A stretch of 64,000 bases of DNA from Cohnella abietis (lineage in GTDB: Bacteria; Bacillota; Bacilli; Paenibacillales; Paenibacillaceae), in assembly GCF_004295585.1 (NCBI RefSeq), contig NZ_AP019400.1, positions 372,001-436,000 of the forward strand. Reading direction: 5' to 3'. How positions within the stretch are numbered: position 1 is the first letter of the stretch; each line of letters opens with the position of its first letter. Both the position numbers and the translations under genes were made by a program. Below the pieces are notes generated by a model. It saw nothing but the letters and a program-made list of their open reading frames with translations, ran no database searches and was not told the origin of the DNA. Below, in pieces: positions 9,924 through 19,200 of this stretch.

Positions 9924-10226
9924 TTGAATTCACTCCTACAGGTATTATGTCTCATAGACTAGAACGATCTGACTATATCATAAAACTGGTAAATTTTATA
10001 TTTAAATTTGCTGTGAATTTCTATTGAAGGCCATAGATGAATGAGTTGTTATTTTTTCAAGGAGAAACATACCGTGAACTCGTTATAGCTGTACTATTTG
10101 CCCTCAATAATACCTTTGAGAACAGGAGCGTCATAAAATCAGTTATAATAAAGCCGTGGAAACGCAACCAATCAGCGGGAGATCATTGTCACTCCCAGCA
10201 TACGTTCAATAGAAAGGAGATTTTCT
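9924..10226. other. Divergent intergenic region upstream of the iron operon
   Basis: This 303-bp gap must hold promoters for the Big_2 gene (leftward) and the AraC-SBP operon (rightward). A TATAAT at 10144-10149 is a possible rightward -10 without a good -35. A 69-codon open frame from 10037 has no family resemblance and was left out. No Fur box was seen here, in contrast to the one inside the next gene. Confidence 0.4.
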
Positions 10227-12152
10227 TTGTTGAACCTGCACTTTAAAGCGGCGTGGAGCAGCGAAAAATGGGATAAAGCCCTGACCATCTGGGAGAACGC
10301 GTCGATATCGATATTGGACATTCGCCATCGCTTAATCGAGGGACAAACGTCATTGCAGGAATTCAAGCTGCCAGCCCATGCGTTCTTATTCGCTCTTAAT
10401 GGTCCGGGTATCCTGCGTCTTGGCGAAATTGCCTACGAGATGGAACGATTCGCCATGCTTCATCTGTGCAAAGGTACAAAAATCTCGATCGATGCGCTGG
10501 GAGGATGGCTTGATTTTTATCTGATCCTATATCAACCTTCCTATAATGCTTCCACCTTTACTAGCGGAAGAAACATAGAGAGCAACCCGCTACTTTATCC
10601 CCTTGCTGTTAGTGTGAGCAATCCGCTTTTCTACGCGAATTGCTTCCGCAGCATGCATGATCAGTGGCAACATGCATCAAACCATCGGCAACTCCATGCA
10701 AAAAGTGGTTTTTATCAGCTCGTCGAGCAATTAAGCATCGATTGCAAGCATGACCACATCGCTGCATTGCCGTTAGATATCGTTCAGAACGCGATTGCGT
10801 TCATGGGTCAGAATTATCACCTGTCATTAACAATACAGGGCATCGCCGAATCGTTCGGCATCAGCAGTAGTCAGCTGAATCGGCTTTTTAAGCAGAAATT
10901 GAATGTAGGGCCGCTCGAATATTTGAAAGAACTGCGCATTCAGGCGGCAAAGCGATACTTGGAATTATATCCGGTCAGCTTAAAAGAAGTAGCCAGCGCC
11001 ACAGGCATTTGCGATGAGTTCTACTTGAGCCGCCTGATCAAGCAGCGATTTAATAGGACAGCCGAGCAGCTGAAGCAAAAATTTACAAGCCGGATGCGCG
11101 ATATGTACATGGAACAAGAAGATCAATTCCCTTATACTCATTCATTGAGTGAGAATAATTATCATTATCAAAATAAGGGAGAACAGATCATGTTGAACAA
11201 ATGGAAAAGCAAGCTGCTACTCACCGGTGCGCTCAGTGTCATGCTCACCGTAACTGCTTGCGGAAACAATACTGGCGCCAACAACGCGCAAACTAACAAA
11301 ATACCAGAGGAAAGCTCTCCGTCCGCAGAAACGCGCATTGTAACTACAGAAATGGGAAATGTCGAAATACCGATCCATCCTCAGCGTATCATTATACCTT
11401 ACCAGCAGGGAGATCTGCTTGCGCTTGGTATTAAACCAGTCGGTACTTCTTTCAATGATGATGCCGTGTTCCAAGAGGAGATGGGGGATACGGCGATTGG
11501 GATTCCATGGGAGACTGATCTAGAGGCGATTATGGCATTGGAGCCGGACTTAATTATTTATACCAATGAGGAAGATTACGATAAGCTCAGCTTGATCGCG
11601 CCGACTGTCATCATTCCTAAGCTTTACAGCCTGAACCCGCTGGAGCGCCTCACCTTGCTAGCCGACCTGGTTGGTAAAGCAGAAAAAGCAGAAGAATTAA
11701 TTGCGCAATTTCATAAAAAAGTAGCGGATAGCAAATTAAAGCTGGAGCAGGGCGGGCTAATGGACAAGACTGTCGCTCTAATTGAATTCAATGAACCCGG
11801 CAGCGTCTTTATTTACGGCAATAAATATGGACGAGGCGGAGAATTGCTTTACAATTACCTAGGGATAAAGGCGCCTCAAAAAGTGATTGACGACATTATT
11901 GAGCATCCCAAAGATCCACGTTATTTGGAAGTTTCTAAAGAAGTCATGGCTGATTACCAAGGTGATTTTATTTTCTCGGACAAGAATTGGCTTAAGATGG
12001 AGAACGATCCGATCTGGAAAAGTCTAACGGCAGTTAAAGAAGGAAAAGTGATTCAGACCAACTCCGGGATGTTCTGGTTCAATGATATTTTGTCATTGAA
12101 TGCCCAATTAGAATTTATTACGGAGCAGCTGCTGGAACACGCGAAGAAGTAA
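10227..12152 (+). CDS. AraC regulator in one frame with a siderophore-binding lipoprotein
   Basis: A single 641-codon frame. Residues 1-110 form a cupin-like ligand domain; 184-285 are two helix-turn-helices of the AraC/XylS type; then a 36-residue linker; then from Met322 a complete lipoprotein signal (MLNKWKSKLLL to LTVTAC, Cys345) and a FecB/FhuD-type periplasmic-binding domain with the usual IPIHPQRI start and YGRGGELLYNYLG. The TTG start follows AAAGGAG. No stop codon separates the two halves, yet a Fur box (11151) and a ribosome site precede the internal ATG (11190), so the binding protein can probably be made alone. The stop overlaps the next permease start by one base. Confidence 0.82.
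   Translation: MLNLHFKAAWSSEKWDKALTIWENASISILDIRHRLIEGQTSLQEFKLPAHAFLFALNGPGILRLGEIAYEMERFAMLHLCKGTKISIDALGGWLDFYLILYQPSYNASTFTSGRNIESNPLLYPLAVSVSNPLFYANCFRSMHDQWQHASNHRQLHAKSGFYQLVEQLSIDCKHDHIAALPLDIVQNAIAFMGQNYHLSLTIQGIAESFGISSSQLNRLFKQKLNVGPLEYLKELRIQAAKRYLELYPVSLKEVASATGICDEFYLSRLIKQRFNRTAEQLKQKFTSRMRDMYMEQEDQFPYTHSLSENNYHYQNKGEQIMLNKWKSKLLLTGALSVMLTVTACGNNTGANNAQTNKIPEESSPSAETRIVTTEMGNVEIPIHPQRIIIPYQQGDLLALGIKPVGTSFNDDAVFQEEMGDTAIGIPWETDLEAIMALEPDLIIYTNEEDYDKLSLIAPTVIIPKLYSLNPLERLTLLADLVGKAEKAEELIAQFHKKVADSKLKLEQGGLMDKTVALIEFNEPGSVFIYGNKYGRGGELLYNYLGIKAPQKVIDDIIEHPKDPRYLEVSKEVMADYQGDFIFSDKNWLKMENDPIWKSLTAVKEGKVIQTNSGMFWFNDILSLNAQLEFITEQLLEHAKK
11151..11169. promoter_or_regulatory. Fur box inside the AraC-SBP frame
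   Basis: GAGAATAATTATCATTATC matches 17 of 19 positions of the Fur consensus (GATAATGATTATCATTATC). It sits 20 bp before the internal ATG at 11190, with TATACT (11133-11138) as a possible -10. It implies iron-repressed expression of the binding protein and permeases from inside the regulator's frame. Confidence 0.72.
11190..12152 (+). CDS. Siderophore-binding lipoprotein (internal start product)
   Basis: Alternative product of the frame above: 320 aa from an ATG preceded by AAGGGAG at 8 nt spacing. It has a textbook lipoprotein signal with VTAC lipobox (Cys24) and a ferric-siderophore binding domain, captured substrate being passed to the FecCD permeases that follow. This is the expected form for a working transporter, since a signal buried after 321 residues would not be processed normally. 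Which product is made in the cell cannot be told from sequence; both may be. Confidence 0.65.
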   Translation: MLNKWKSKLLLTGALSVMLTVTACGNNTGANNAQTNKIPEESSPSAETRIVTTEMGNVEIPIHPQRIIIPYQQGDLLALGIKPVGTSFNDDAVFQEEMGDTAIGIPWETDLEAIMALEPDLIIYTNEEDYDKLSLIAPTVIIPKLYSLNPLERLTLLADLVGKAEKAEELIAQFHKKVADSKLKLEQGGLMDKTVALIEFNEPGSVFIYGNKYGRGGELLYNYLGIKAPQKVIDDIIEHPKDPRYLEVSKEVMADYQGDFIFSDKNWLKMENDPIWKSLTAVKEGKVIQTNSGMFWFNDILSLNAQLEFITEQLLEHAKK

Positions 12153-13204
12153 TGGGGAAAGGACTCTCGCATATGCCTTCAACTCACTCTAAAGCCGATC
12201 GCCATAGGGGCGGTCGGCATTTCTCGCTATATATGCTGCTTGGAGCTGGTCTACTTCTACTGGGTATGGCAGCCTCTATTTCATTAGGTGCAGCAAGGAT
12301 AAATATCGCAACTGCCTGGCAGGCGCTGTTCCAGTATAATCATGATTTCAGCGAGCATCAGGTTATTAGGTTCCTACGGCTGCCGCGCACGATCGCCGAT
12401 ATTATCGTTGGTGCAAGTCTAGCTGTCTGCGGTGCGGTTATGCAGGGGTCGACGCGCAATCCACTAGCTGATTCCGGTTTAATGGGTATCAGTTCCGGCG
12501 CTGCTTTCGGCATGGCGGTTTGCTTCGCCATTTTCCCAAACTCGCCCTACATGATCAACATTCTCTATTCCTGCATGGGTGCTTCTATCGCTACTTTGCT
12601 AACGTATACGATTGCCTCTGTCGGAGCACGCGGTATGACACCACAGCGGCTTGTACTAGCAGGGATGTCGATTTCGATGCTGTTCGGAGCGCTCACAACT
12701 GTAATTGTAATCAAGTATCGCATTGGCAAAAGCATGCTCCATTGGTCATCGGGCTCTACAGCAAGCGCTGGATGGGTAGAGCTTGCGGTCGTCACACCTC
12801 TCTTCCTTGCCAGTATTGCTGTAGCTATATCCATTTCGCGTTCGATAACGATGCTAAGCATGGGCGAGGAAGTTGCATCAGGGCTTGGGCTACATACGAA
12901 AAAAACGCGTCTTATGGCTACCTTAATTATACTTGTACTGACTGGACTCGCCGTTGTCATCGTAGGGCCAATTGGATTTGTCGGGCTTATTATCCCGCAT
13001 GCTGTGCGATTCTTGATCGGCGTCGACTATCGTTATATCATTCCGATGTCCGCTTTGTACGGCGCTGCGTTTCTCTTAATTGCTGATATATTTGGCCGAC
13101 TGTATAACCGGCCGAGTGAAACGCCGCTCGGTATTATTTTCGCAATCGTAGGCGTTCCCTTCTTTCTGTATATCTCTCGCAAGATCAGGAGGGATGGGGT
13201 ATGA
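12152..13204 (+). CDS. FecCD-family iron-siderophore permease, first subunit
   Basis: A 350-aa integral membrane subunit of a ferric-siderophore ABC importer. Nine to ten hydrophobic helices, the family motif LRLPRTIADIIVGASLAVCG near residue 75, MQGSTRNPLADSGLMGIS, and GPIGFVGLIIPHAVRFLIG, the cytoplasmic loop that contacts the ATPase. ATG 12152 overlaps the upstream TAA by one base (TAATG), which suggests translational coupling. It pairs with the next gene as a heterodimer. An extended N-terminal tail of about 20 residues precedes the first helix. Confidence 0.92.
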   Translation: MGKGLSHMPSTHSKADRHRGGRHFSLYMLLGAGLLLLGMAASISLGAARINIATAWQALFQYNHDFSEHQVIRFLRLPRTIADIIVGASLAVCGAVMQGSTRNPLADSGLMGISSGAAFGMAVCFAIFPNSPYMINILYSCMGASIATLLTYTIASVGARGMTPQRLVLAGMSISMLFGALTTVIVIKYRIGKSMLHWSSGSTASAGWVELAVVTPLFLASIAVAISISRSITMLSMGEEVASGLGLHTKKTRLMATLIILVLTGLAVVIVGPIGFVGLIIPHAVRFLIGVDYRYIIPMSALYGAAFLLIADIFGRLYNRPSETPLGIIFAIVGVPFFLYISRKIRRDGV

Positions 13205-14205
13205 GGCGCTCGACCTTAAATGGGCTCTGGATAAATCTCATCATGGCAGCCTTGTTGCTAATTATGACGCTCATCAGCCTAACAACGGGTAAGATGGGTC
13301 TGTCAATTGGGGAGATTCTAGATGTGTTCCTTGGAATGGGCACTGGACGCAATGAGGCAATCATCTATCATTTTCGCATGCCTCGCATCGTGCTGGCGAT
13401 TCTGGTCGGCATTGGCATGGGGCTCTCAGGGGCGGTTATGCAGACGTTGCTGCGAAATGACATGGCGAGCCCCGGAACTCTCGGTATCAGTGCGGGCTCC
13501 GGACTGTTCGTCATGCTCGTTATCACGGGCTTTCAGATTACGTCTCTGGCAAGCCACTTTTTGCTGCCTGCGCTTGCCTTTATCGGCGGAATTACCGCAG
13601 CGCTGATCATCTTCTTGCTTGCTTATCGACATCGCACTGATCTGTCGCCGACTAGCCTGATTATGACAGGGGTTGCCGCCGGCACGGGCTATAACGCGCT
13701 TTCGTTAATGATTACGCTTAAGATGGATGAATATCAAATGGAGTTTGCCTTGCGGTGGAGTGAAGGCAGCTTATGGGGAGATAAATGGGACTTCATTGGC
13801 ATCATGCTGCCGCCGATTGTGCTGATCTCGCTCTACATATACAAACAATATCGCAGTCTCAATGTGTTCGCGCTCGGTGCGCCTATGGCCAAAAGTCTGG
13901 GAATGCGTGTCCGCTTCAAATTTATAACGCTAGCTATCGCTGCGGTCACGCTATCGTCAGTCAGTGTCGCCTTCGGTGGAAGCTTTTTCTTCGTCGGACT
14001 GATTGCTCCGCACATTGCCCGCCGCATTTGCGGCAGTAATCATGGCATATTCTTGCCCGTGTCCGCTCTCGCAGGTGCCTTGCTTGTACTCACAGCGGAT
14101 ACGCTTGTTCGCTCCACCTTTCCGACATTCGGTGTCCCCACTGGGGTCATTATCACCTTGATCAGCGCGCCGTATTTCTTGTATTTGCTTACGAGGGCCA
14201 GATAG
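13201..14205 (+). CDS. FecCD-family iron-siderophore permease, second subunit
   Basis: A 334-aa partner permease of the same importer, with FRMPRIVLAILVGIGMGLSG, MQTLLRNDMASPGTLGIS and the ATPase-contact loop FVGLIAPHIARRICG. The start overlaps the previous stop by four bases (ATGA). No ATPase gene follows, so the nucleotide-binding subunit must come from another locus, as with YusV serving several Bacillus subtilis siderophore permeases. No terminator is evident right after the stop; the next genes begin 109 bp on. Confidence 0.92.
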   Translation: MRRSTLNGLWINLIMAALLLIMTLISLTTGKMGLSIGEILDVFLGMGTGRNEAIIYHFRMPRIVLAILVGIGMGLSGAVMQTLLRNDMASPGTLGISAGSGLFVMLVITGFQITSLASHFLLPALAFIGGITAALIIFLLAYRHRTDLSPTSLIMTGVAAGTGYNALSLMITLKMDEYQMEFALRWSEGSLWGDKWDFIGIMLPPIVLISLYIYKQYRSLNVFALGAPMAKSLGMRVRFKFITLAIAAVTLSSVSVAFGGSFFFVGLIAPHIARRICGSNHGIFLPVSALAGALLVLTADTLVRSTFPTFGVPTGVIITLISAPYFLYLLTRAR

Positions 14206-14313
14206 TTGCAGCCAGCTTTCATCATGGTGGTGGGTTAGGAATGCGTGAATTGCTAGTGTCACACCGAAATGGGCTTTCGCATAGGATAAATCAAGTTCCA
14301 ACTGGAGGTCTGC

Positions 14314-14640
14314 ATGATGAACATCCCAAGCGCGGTTCAGCCCAAGCTGACGCCGATTTATCAATGTCATTCCAAGGTTCGCGAAGTGCTGCGTTCGGTG
14401 AATGACCATCTTCATCAGTTATGCGGCAAGTATGCTGATCGGCTAGTGAAAGTCGAGACGGTAGATGGTGATGTCTTCGAGGGGCACATCGTTCATTGCG
14501 ACAGAGGCATACTCTATCTAAATCTGTCCAACGAGGGCTACGTCCGCGCTTTTTTTCCAGGATTCCCAAACCCCAATGCTAAAAGTAATGTCGTACTGCC
14601 TCTGGTGCTATTTAATCTTCTCGCGATTTCGCTACTTTAA
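14314..14640 (+). CDS. Small conserved protein, possible Sm-like barrel
   Basis: A 108-aa protein of unknown function. The centre (about 45-75: VKVETVDGDVFEGHIVHCDRG) reads like an Sm/LSm-type strand pattern, in which a charged DG turn and G-H-I-V strand form a small barrel; the C-terminus is a hydrophobic segment. GGAGG is well placed before the ATG pair (14314/14317). It lies just before another small conserved protein and could share a transcript with it. The Sm-like idea is an inference from pattern only; some databases call similar proteins by unrelated enzyme names, which should not be trusted. Confidence 0.6.
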   Translation: MMNIPSAVQPKLTPIYQCHSKVREVLRSVNDHLHQLCGKYADRLVKVETVDGDVFEGHIVHCDRGILYLNLSNEGYVRAFFPGFPNPNAKSNVVLPLVLFNLLAISLL

Positions 14641-14676
14641 GAACGAAGGCCATTTAATTAGATAGGAGTGATCCAT

Positions 14677-14997
14677 TTGGCCATTGTACCTCCTCCTGGA
14701 CCACCGGGCGGGCCAGGATCGCCATTCGGTCCGTCTGGCGGACCTCAACCGCCAGCTTCTCCTCCGCCACAAGCCATTCCACCTAAGCCTCTTTCAGCTA
14801 CTCTTGCCGTCGATCCGGGAGCTATTTCAGGTTGCCTGTTTCGCTACACTTACATTTGGCCGCGAGGAGGAGCCGGCTTCTGGTTCTACCCCGTTTTCGT
14901 CGGCCGCACGTCTGTCTCGGGCTTTCGATGGAACGGTTTTTTCTGGATGTTCTCCGGCTTGGATCTCCAACGAATTGAGTCGTTCTCCTGTTTCTAA
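14677..14997 (+). CDS. Small Pro/Gly-rich conserved protein
   Basis: A 106-aa protein: an N-terminal 40-residue Pro-Gly-rich tail (PPPGPPGGPGSPFGPSGG) followed by a compact aromatic domain with CLFRYTYIW, FWFYPVFVGRTSVSGFRW and a C-terminal Cys-Phe. This domain is familiar from short proteins of unknown role in Bacillus and Paenibacillus, sometimes labelled 'transporter' without basis. I chose TTG 14677, 8 nt after TAGGAG; a GTG at 14668 overlaps that site. The gene ends at a strong terminator. Composition suggests a surface or spore-associated protein, but this is speculation. Confidence 0.6.
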   Translation: MAIVPPPGPPGGPGSPFGPSGGPQPPASPPPQAIPPKPLSATLAVDPGAISGCLFRYTYIWPRGGAGFWFYPVFVGRTSVSGFRWNGFFWMFSGLDLQRIESFSCF

Positions 14998-15010
14998 CCA
15001 GCCACACAGC

Positions 15011-15055
15011 AAAAACCGGACATTACCGCCTAAATGGAGGTAATGTCCGGTTTTT
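15011..15055. terminator. Bidirectional intrinsic terminator
   Basis: Seventeen-base perfect arms AAAAACCGGACATTACC (15011-15027) and GGTAATGTCCGGTTTTT (15039-15055) around an 11-nt loop. It separates the small-protein pair from the converging hydrolase gene. Confidence 0.93.
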
Positions 15056-15090
15056 GTGGTTAGCTATTGAAGACCGGAACGCCTTGCCGC

Positions 15091-16098
15091 CTATTTCGCA
15101 AAGCGATGGCTCCCAACCGTATCGATAACGGTAAGACTGGACCAGAATTCTCCTTTGGACACTTTAGGGTTAAAGAAGTAGACGGCGTCCTCCACGTTGT
15201 TTTTGCCGTTCAATGCGTCTTTGGCGGCACGCAGCGCATCGGCTTTCGGCACGCTTTTATCAAGTAGCCCGTTATGCGCCGGAGGAAACTGCTTGCCGGA
15301 GTAGATTACATCCCGGATTGTATCGGGAAACCGGGAGTCCTTCACCCTATTCAGAATGACATTGGCAACCGCCAACTGGCTGTCATAAGATTCTTGCCCA
15401 GCCTCTACCTGAGTAATCTTGGCCAGCAGCAAAAGATCCTTCTCGGTGAATGGAGCTGCTTTATTGCTCAGAATCGAGGGAACGACGACGCGAAGCTTCG
15501 TTCCTGCTTTTATAGCGTCTTCTGCGGTTAGACCGTTGCGAGCCAGTAGCTTGCGATTGCTGCTGTCCACTTGACGACTAATTTCCGTCAAGTCCACTTC
15601 TTCCGTCACTACGGCAAGTGGAACGGACTCCAGCGAAACGGTCTGGGTCTTCTTCTCCCAGGCCATCTTAGCGTGCAGCATCTCTACAGCCTCGCGAAGA
15701 GGAACGTAAAGCTTTCCGTCTACTTGAAACGGTAACGCTTCCATCAAGTATCGCTCGTCGTTGAAATAGACAACCGGAACGCTATCGCCCAGAACGATGC
15801 GATCTCCGTGGGCCGAGCTCACCGTTGCTTCATCGTTTTTGGCGTCCCAGCGGACTTTTGCCCCGAATAGTTTGGCCAATAACGTGACAGGTACATACAG
15901 CCTATCCGCCTTTACTTTCACGGAATCCGTCAGCTTAACGTCTTTTCCGTCCAATTTGATTTTTATTTGATCCGCTAAACTTGCTTTTTCTTCAGCAGCC
16001 GTAGCCGCAAGCGGTAAGCTTACTGCCAACAGCAGTGCCCAGAATGCTATAAATATAGGCTTGCCAATCCGCTTATTGATCTTATATCCCAGACTCAT
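15091..16098 (-). CDS. Copper-amine-oxidase-N/LysM/SleB-type cell wall hydrolase
   Basis: An exported 335-aa protein with three domains after a signal peptide: a copper amine oxidase N-terminal-like domain (about 45-155, a common wall-targeting module in Paenibacillus, with YVPVTLLAKLFG and YVPLREAVEMLHAKM), a LysM-like stretch (about 166-206, ending IKAGTKLRVVVP) and a SleB/CwlJ hydrolase domain (about 220-335) with the catalytic Glu in ITQVEAGQESYD. Such enzymes cleave peptidoglycan as lytic transglycosylases or amidases, often in spore cortex or vegetative wall turnover. ATG 16098 was preferred to TTG 16116 because AAAGGAG lies 6 nt before it and inside the longer frame. Confidence 0.87.
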   Translation of the reverse strand: MSLGYKINKRIGKPIFIAFWALLLAVSLPLAATAAEEKASLADQIKIKLDGKDVKLTDSVKVKADRLYVPVTLLAKLFGAKVRWDAKNDEATVSSAHGDRIVLGDSVPVVYFNDERYLMEALPFQVDGKLYVPLREAVEMLHAKMAWEKKTQTVSLESVPLAVVTEEVDLTEISRQVDSSNRKLLARNGLTAEDAIKAGTKLRVVVPSILSNKAAPFTEKDLLLLAKITQVEAGQESYDSQLAVANVILNRVKDSRFPDTIRDVIYSGKQFPPAHNGLLDKSVPKADALRAAKDALNGKNNVEDAVYFFNPKVSKGEFWSSLTVIDTVGSHRFAK

Positions 16099-16231
16099 AT
16101 CGGACTCCTTTGACAAACTTTGCTTTTCCCAGCGTAGCGGAATCGTAAGAATCTGTAAAGTTTTATGAGAGTTATTTCATTTTCAGCCGGTGTACGAGTA
16201 ACTGATATAGCCCGTCTACTAATCGCTGAGC

Positions 16232-16264
16232 AAAAACAGCCCACTCGAGTAACCGAGTGAGCTG
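16232..16264 (-). terminator. Terminator of the alpha-1,3-glucanase gene
   Basis: Reading leftward, CAGCTCACTCG (16254-16264) and CGAGTGGGCTG (16237-16247) form an 11-bp stem with one mismatch, followed by TTTTT (16232-16236). It lies 24 bp beyond the glucanase stop. Confidence 0.85.
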
Positions 16265-16287
16265 CTTGCCATTATAACGCTGTCACA

Positions 16288-19200
16288 TTACCAGTTGTTG
16301 CCCGAAACTCTTGTGACTTTAAAGTTCGGGTTTTTGTCTTCGCCATAAATGGCTTTGACACCAGGGTTATTAATCTTCACGTTCGTAAAGCTTGCTCCAC
16401 CGTATGCTGGTCCTTGCCCTTGTTCTGCACTGGCAACGATTTTGATACCGTATCGAGTTGGATTGTTAATGTTGACGTTCTCGATACGAACGTTCTGCAT
16501 GACAAGGTTTTCTGGTGATTTGGATTGGAACATTAGACCAAAGTAGACTGAATTATTAATATCCACGTTTTTAACCAAAATATTTTTGAAAACCCTATCT
16601 CCTCCGAAGAACCAGATAGCTCCGAAGTTCTGATAGTCGTTGATCTTGTCATCCGCTCCGACGCTGGTCCAGAAATCTCCGCCCGTGCGGTCTAGAGTGA
16701 TGCCATCGAATACCGTGTCTACATCGCCAAAGCCTAAGGTATTGTAACCGAAGCTCAAGCTACTGATCGTAAGACCCGGATATGTCAGCGTATCTGCAGC
16801 GTAAAGGTTCTGGAACAAGTTGTTCGAACCGCCATAAGCAGCAAAAGCTGCAGCGCGTCTTACGGCAACTGCCGTAAGGTTAGTGAACTTATTGCCTACG
16901 TTGTATGAACCGCCGGAATCAACTGCACTGAACTCTGCGAAGGAATCATCACCAGTTCCCCTTGCATAGTTGTTGTCGATCACGTTGTTGTTGGAACCAT
17001 TGGTCATGTTGATTCCATCCGCGAACATGTTTTTAATCCGGTTGTCTTTGAACGTATTGTTAGAAGCGCCGACGCCCCAATACAAGCAGACGAAATGCTC
17101 TGACCAAACGTTCTGAATCGTTACGTTCTGCATGCCGTTACCATCGATGAATTTACCAGGTCCGTCTACGCGGTACTGATAGTTGCCCCAAGCGGACAAG
17201 TCCTTGATGGTAGATCCGTTCGCAGACGAAGCGATATTAAAGCCGACATCCGTATTAGATTGGGATTGTGGGGCTGTCAGCTTCGTGTGCCATGGACCCG
17301 CGCCGATGATTTCGGTTGCACGGCCGTAAATAAAGATTTTGCTATTAATCGTCCAAGTGCCGGCAGGAATGAAAATCCCTTTTTTAGTTGCGTCTTGTCT
17401 GAACTCATTCAGTGCTTGCTCGATTGATTTCGAAGCCGAAACCTCTACGTACTTGCTTGGATCGGGGTTAGAGGCCGCTGGTGCGACGTTTTCCGTTTCG
17501 ATCATGTCTACGTAGATCCAAGAGACGTCACCGGCGTCTTTTTGGATTTTGATCTTCGTTCCCGCCGGATAGACTTGGTCGAGCATCAACTGGGAATCTT
17601 CATACAGCCAGTAAGCTTTCGTACCCGTATTATCATAACCGAGTCGTCCAAGCGTAGAAGGCGTTGCATACACGTAAGAGAATTTGGAGGAAACATTGAA
17701 TTTACCTTTGCTTACTCCATTGGCATAAATACTGACGGTTCCCGTCGTATTTTCCGCTACGGCATTACGCAAGACGAATGCGTTAGCTGGGGCGGTCAGC
17801 GTAAACTCAACGTATTGGCCATTTGTGTCTAGATATACAGCGGAACGTCCGGAAGCTTCGCCGGCAAAGTCGCCAGGAGTGAAGTTCGGAGCTAATCTTG
17901 TTCCATTCGTAGCGTTGGTAGGTAGCTCTGCCTCAATTACGGTAAAAGGCATGTTAGCGCCACGTCCGGAATAAAGGCTTGTCGTGCTTGTGTTGTTCGC
18001 TTGCTTGATACTGACCTCGTTCGCATCGACCGCAACTGTCGTAGTCACCGTGTAACTGCCATTAACAGCTGTCCACGTTCCTAGGCTGACATTGACGGAT
18101 TGGCCTGGTGTTAATACACCGTTATAGGAACCATTCAAGGTCTGAACAGTTGCGCCGGCAGCGGTCTTAAGAACCAAGGAGACAGCATGAGCGCCGCCTG
18201 CGGAAGCGATGTTGCCTTGATTACTTAAGTTGACCGTAAAGGTGACCGTATTGCCTGCGCTTGGATTGCTTGGGTTCCATGTTGCCGTTGTGATCAAGTC
18301 GGAGCTTGGCACAGGAGCGACAATAAGCGACGACGTACTCGTAAAGGAGTTGTTCGCTTTGTTCTGCTCGATGATTGCGTTGCTCTCGTCAACCTTGGAG
18401 CTGACGGCGTATGTTGCCGCATTAATGGCTCCGATGTTCAGAGATACCGTTGTCAATTGACCAGCTGTAAGCGCAATCACCGGAGCGGTGCCTGCCAGTT
18501 GGTTGTTCAGATAGAAGTTGACAGTAGAGGCAGGAGAGCTGGCGGTCCCGATGTTCGATACGTTTGCGTTAAGTGTAATCGGACTCGTTTCGAGTGGAGA
18601 AGAAGGAGTCCAGGACATACCCGTGATCGTTAGGTCTGGGTTCGGTGCAGGTGTGCCATAAACTTGGAATTCTGCGACTTGACCAGCCGGAGCACCCGAG
18701 TTGGACGTTATGTTCAGCTGCAGACGTTTTACCGTGGCCGTAACCGGAATCGTGACGGAGTTACCGTTAGCCGGATTGAACGTATACGTTTGCGCTGAAA
18801 CCAAGTTACTGAAAGCTGTTGTATTCTGGTCGTGGCCGAAAACCTGAATAGTTTGGGTCCGCGTCGACCAAGCCGAAGCCGGGTTCAATTTCAGTACTAT
18901 GGAGGTGATATTATGATTGGCTAACAGGTCGAGCGTCAGTTGGCTTGGATTTCCGCCACCTTCCCAGTAAGTGTTGGTGTCGTTGTCGTTGGCGTTCGTG
19001 GCTACGAACGTGAACGTGGAGGAAGATGCGGTAATCGGTTTGCCAGGAGCAATGTTGATGCCGCCCGGTGATGGTGTTGGTGTAGGCGTTGGAGTAGGCG
19101 TTGGTGTAGGTGTAGGTGTTGGTGTAGGTGTAGGTGTTGGTGTAGGTGTTGGAGTAGGCGTTGGTGTAGGTGTTGGAGTAGGCGTTGGTGTAGGTGTAGG

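Noticed and set aside
10037..10246. Small open frame of 69 codons before the AraC gene
   Set aside because: No ribosome site of note, overlaps the AraC start and resembles no family.
13957..14415. Antisense open frame of 152 codons
   Set aside because: It overlaps a well-supported permease gene on the other strand; low-complexity His/Ala/Thr-rich peptide without homology features.
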